6,287 nucleotides of DNA from Phycisphaerae bacterium (GTDB taxonomy: Bacteria > Planctomycetota > Phycisphaerae > Sedimentisphaerales > Anaerobacaceae), in contig DAOUVA010000276.1 of the NCBI GenBank assembly GCA_030667885.1, positions 1 to 6,287 on the forward strand, in the 5' to 3' direction. The notes below the pieces were generated by a model that did not search any database, had not been told where the DNA came from, and saw only the letters and a program-made list of their open reading frames with translations. The position numbers and the translations under genes were made by a program. Shown in pieces: positions 4,868-6,287 of the stretch. Position 1 is the first letter of the stretch. Each line of letters begins with the position of its first letter.

Positions 4868-6287
4868 ATGAAAGAAAATCGCATCAATGAAATCCTGACT
4901 CAGATTAAGAACGTTAAAATAGCGGTTTATGGTGATTTCTGTGTTGATGCTTATTGGCTGCTCGATGCTTGCGGCTCGGAAGTTTCATTGGAAACCGGTC
5001 TCCAGGCCCAGGCGGTCGGCAGACATTATTATTCCCTCGGTGGCGCATCAAACGTCGTTGCGAATATTGCCGCCCTCGCCCCGGAGGCCATACAGGTAAT
5101 AGGAGTTGTCGGAGACGATATCTTCGGCAGAGAGCTAAAACGCCAGTTCCACGAGCTTAATGTCGATACGAAACATCTCGTTATTCAAAAGGATAATTTC
5201 GATACCGTGACCTTCGGCAAGCCATATCTTGAGGACAAAGAACAGCCGCGTATTGACTTCGGTTTTTTCAACAAACGAAGCGACCAAACCGATTCGGCAT
5301 TGCTCAGTGGCATTGACGAAGCTCTTCAGAATGCGGATGTCCTGATTGTCAACCAGCAGGTGCCCGGTAGTATTACAAACGAATCTTTCATCGACCAGGC
5401 CAACGCTCTTTTCAAAAAAAATGCGGACAAAATTGTGCTGCTTGATTCGAGGCACTATGGTCATAAGTTCAAAAACATCTACCGCAAAACAAATGATTTG
5501 GAAGCGGCTCAGTTAAACAAAGCCGATGTCAAATTAGGTGATGTTCTTGCATTGGAAGATGTGAATAAGTACGCTCTGAATCTTTATAAGCAGTTTAAAA
5601 AACCCGTGTTTCTTACCCGTGGCCCCCGCGGCATCATAACCGTTGATTCGGATGGCATCCACGAGGTGCCGGGTATTCAATTGTTGAAAAAGCTCGATAT
5701 TGTCGGGGCCGGAGATACGGTGACAAGCGCATTGGCTTTATGTCTGGGTGCAGGTGTCCGGCCGGCCGAGGCGTCTGAATTTGCTAATTTAGCGGCCGCT
5801 GTTACCGTTCAGAAATTATACCAGACCGGCACCGCTTCCGGGCCTGAAATACTCGAGATCGGAAAAGACCCGGATTATATCTATCAGCCGGAACTCGCTT
5901 CCGACCGGCGGGGGGGCTGTTATTTCAAAGACAGCGAAATAGAACTTTGCTATGAATCAATACCGTTTGGCCGGATAAAGCACGCCGTCTTTGACCACGA
6001 TGGAACTATAAGCACGTTAAGGCAGGGCTGGGAGGAGATAATGGCCCCCGTGATGGTCAGGGCAGTTCTCGGTGATAAATACGAAACCGCCGATGAAACG
6101 CTTTATCACAAGGTTAAAAGCCGCATCTCCGACTATATCGATAACTCCACGGGCATGCAGACCATCATACAGATGGAAGCCCTGGTCGAAATGGTCAAAG
6201 AGTTTGGTATCGTAAGAGCTGATAAAATCCTCGATAAATTAGGCTATAAGGAAATTTATAATAATGCCCTGATGGAGCTTGTTAACA
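4868..6287 (+). CDS. PfkB-family sugar kinase fused to HAD phosphatase (3' truncated by window)
   Basis: An open frame of 473 codons that runs off the window edge. Residues about 15-325 are a PfkB/ribokinase-fold kinase related to the HldA/RfaE heptose-phosphate kinase group: YGDFCVDAYW (21-30), the GGASNVVANIA signature (58-68), and the anion-hole/catalytic motif DIVGAGD (277-283) with D283 as the expected base. A linker (about 326-368) leads to a HAD-superfamily hydrolase whose motif I is VFDHDGT (374-380), with D376 as nucleophile and D378 as acid/base. The following helical stretch (about 385-473) looks like a C1 cap, as in phosphoglycolate phosphatase/beta-phosphoglucomutase relatives. 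HAD motifs II-IV would lie beyond the window. One chain would phosphorylate a sugar and hydrolyse a phosphate ester. It is third in the operon, 17 nt after the DHS-like gene. Substrate unknown; a heptose-like or other sugar phosphate is inference. Confidence 0.88.
   Translation, partial: MKENRINEILTQIKNVKIAVYGDFCVDAYWLLDACGSEVSLETGLQAQAVGRHYYSLGGASNVVANIAALAPEAIQVIGVVGDDIFGRELKRQFHELNVDTKHLVIQKDNFDTVTFGKPYLEDKEQPRIDFGFFNKRSDQTDSALLSGIDEALQNADVLIVNQQVPGSITNESFIDQANALFKKNADKIVLLDSRHYGHKFKNIYRKTNDLEAAQLNKADVKLGDVLALEDVNKYALNLYKQFKKPVFLTRGPRGIITVDSDGIHEVPGIQLLKKLDIVGAGDTVTSALALCLGAGVRPAEASEFANLAAAVTVQKLYQTGTASGPEILEIGKDPDYIYQPELASDRRGGCYFKDSEIELCYESIPFGRIKHAVFDHDGTISTLRQGWEEIMAPVMVRAVLGDKYETADETLYHKVKSRISDYIDNSTGMQTIIQMEALVEMVKEFGIVRADKILDKLGYKEIYNNALMELVN

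Noticed and set aside
4954..5160. 68-codon + strand frame inside the kinase gene
   Set aside because: It is out of frame with the kinase, whose GGASNVVANIA signature is read from the other frame here. The product is Arg/Gly/Pro-rich, typical of a shadow frame.

Overview
The window looks like chromosomal DNA from a bacterium of moderate GC content. Its content is a secreted HEAT-repeat protein, a deoxyhypusine-synthase-like protein in a sugar operon, and a PfkB kinase fused to a HAD phosphatase. I associate these families with the Planctomycetota (Phycisphaerae/Sedimentisphaerales type) and similar environmental Gram-negatives. This assignment comes from remembered family distribution, not a search, and is low confidence. 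I see no phage, IS, CRISPR, tRNA or rRNA signal.

Layout. Positions 1-54 hold no identifiable gene. A very strong intrinsic terminator (55-95) closes an upstream + strand transcription unit. About 270 bases of AT-rich intergenic DNA follow, then a good sigma70-type promoter (365-393) and a leader of about 160 nt. The leader contains a possible 42-residue small ORF and an attenuator-like hairpin. It leads into a 590-residue exported HEAT-repeat protein (562-2334). The next 190 bases carry three consecutive hairpins, the last a clear terminator (2414-2445), so the HEAT gene is probably monocistronic.

A second + strand transcription unit starts at 2525 and runs off the right edge. It has three tightly spaced genes: an N-acylglucosamine/cellobiose 2-epimerase (AGE) family protein (2525-3805), a deoxyhypusine-synthase-like protein (3819-4850, start corrected to an ATG just after the epimerase stop), and a two-domain protein, PfkB/HldA-like sugar kinase plus HAD phosphatase (4868 to past 6287). 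Gaps are 13 and 17 nt.

How they may work together (inference): an epimerase for a free sugar, an NAD-fold protein of unknown chemistry, and a sugar kinase joined to a phosphatase suggest a pathway that makes, activates or recycles an unusual sugar. The kinase+HAD pairing recalls the HldA kinase + GmhB phosphatase steps of ADP-heptose synthesis. The DHS-like protein lacks the lysine expected at the deoxyhypusine synthase catalytic position and is unlikely to act on eIF5A, which bacteria lack. This operon is the best candidate in the window for an undescribed system.
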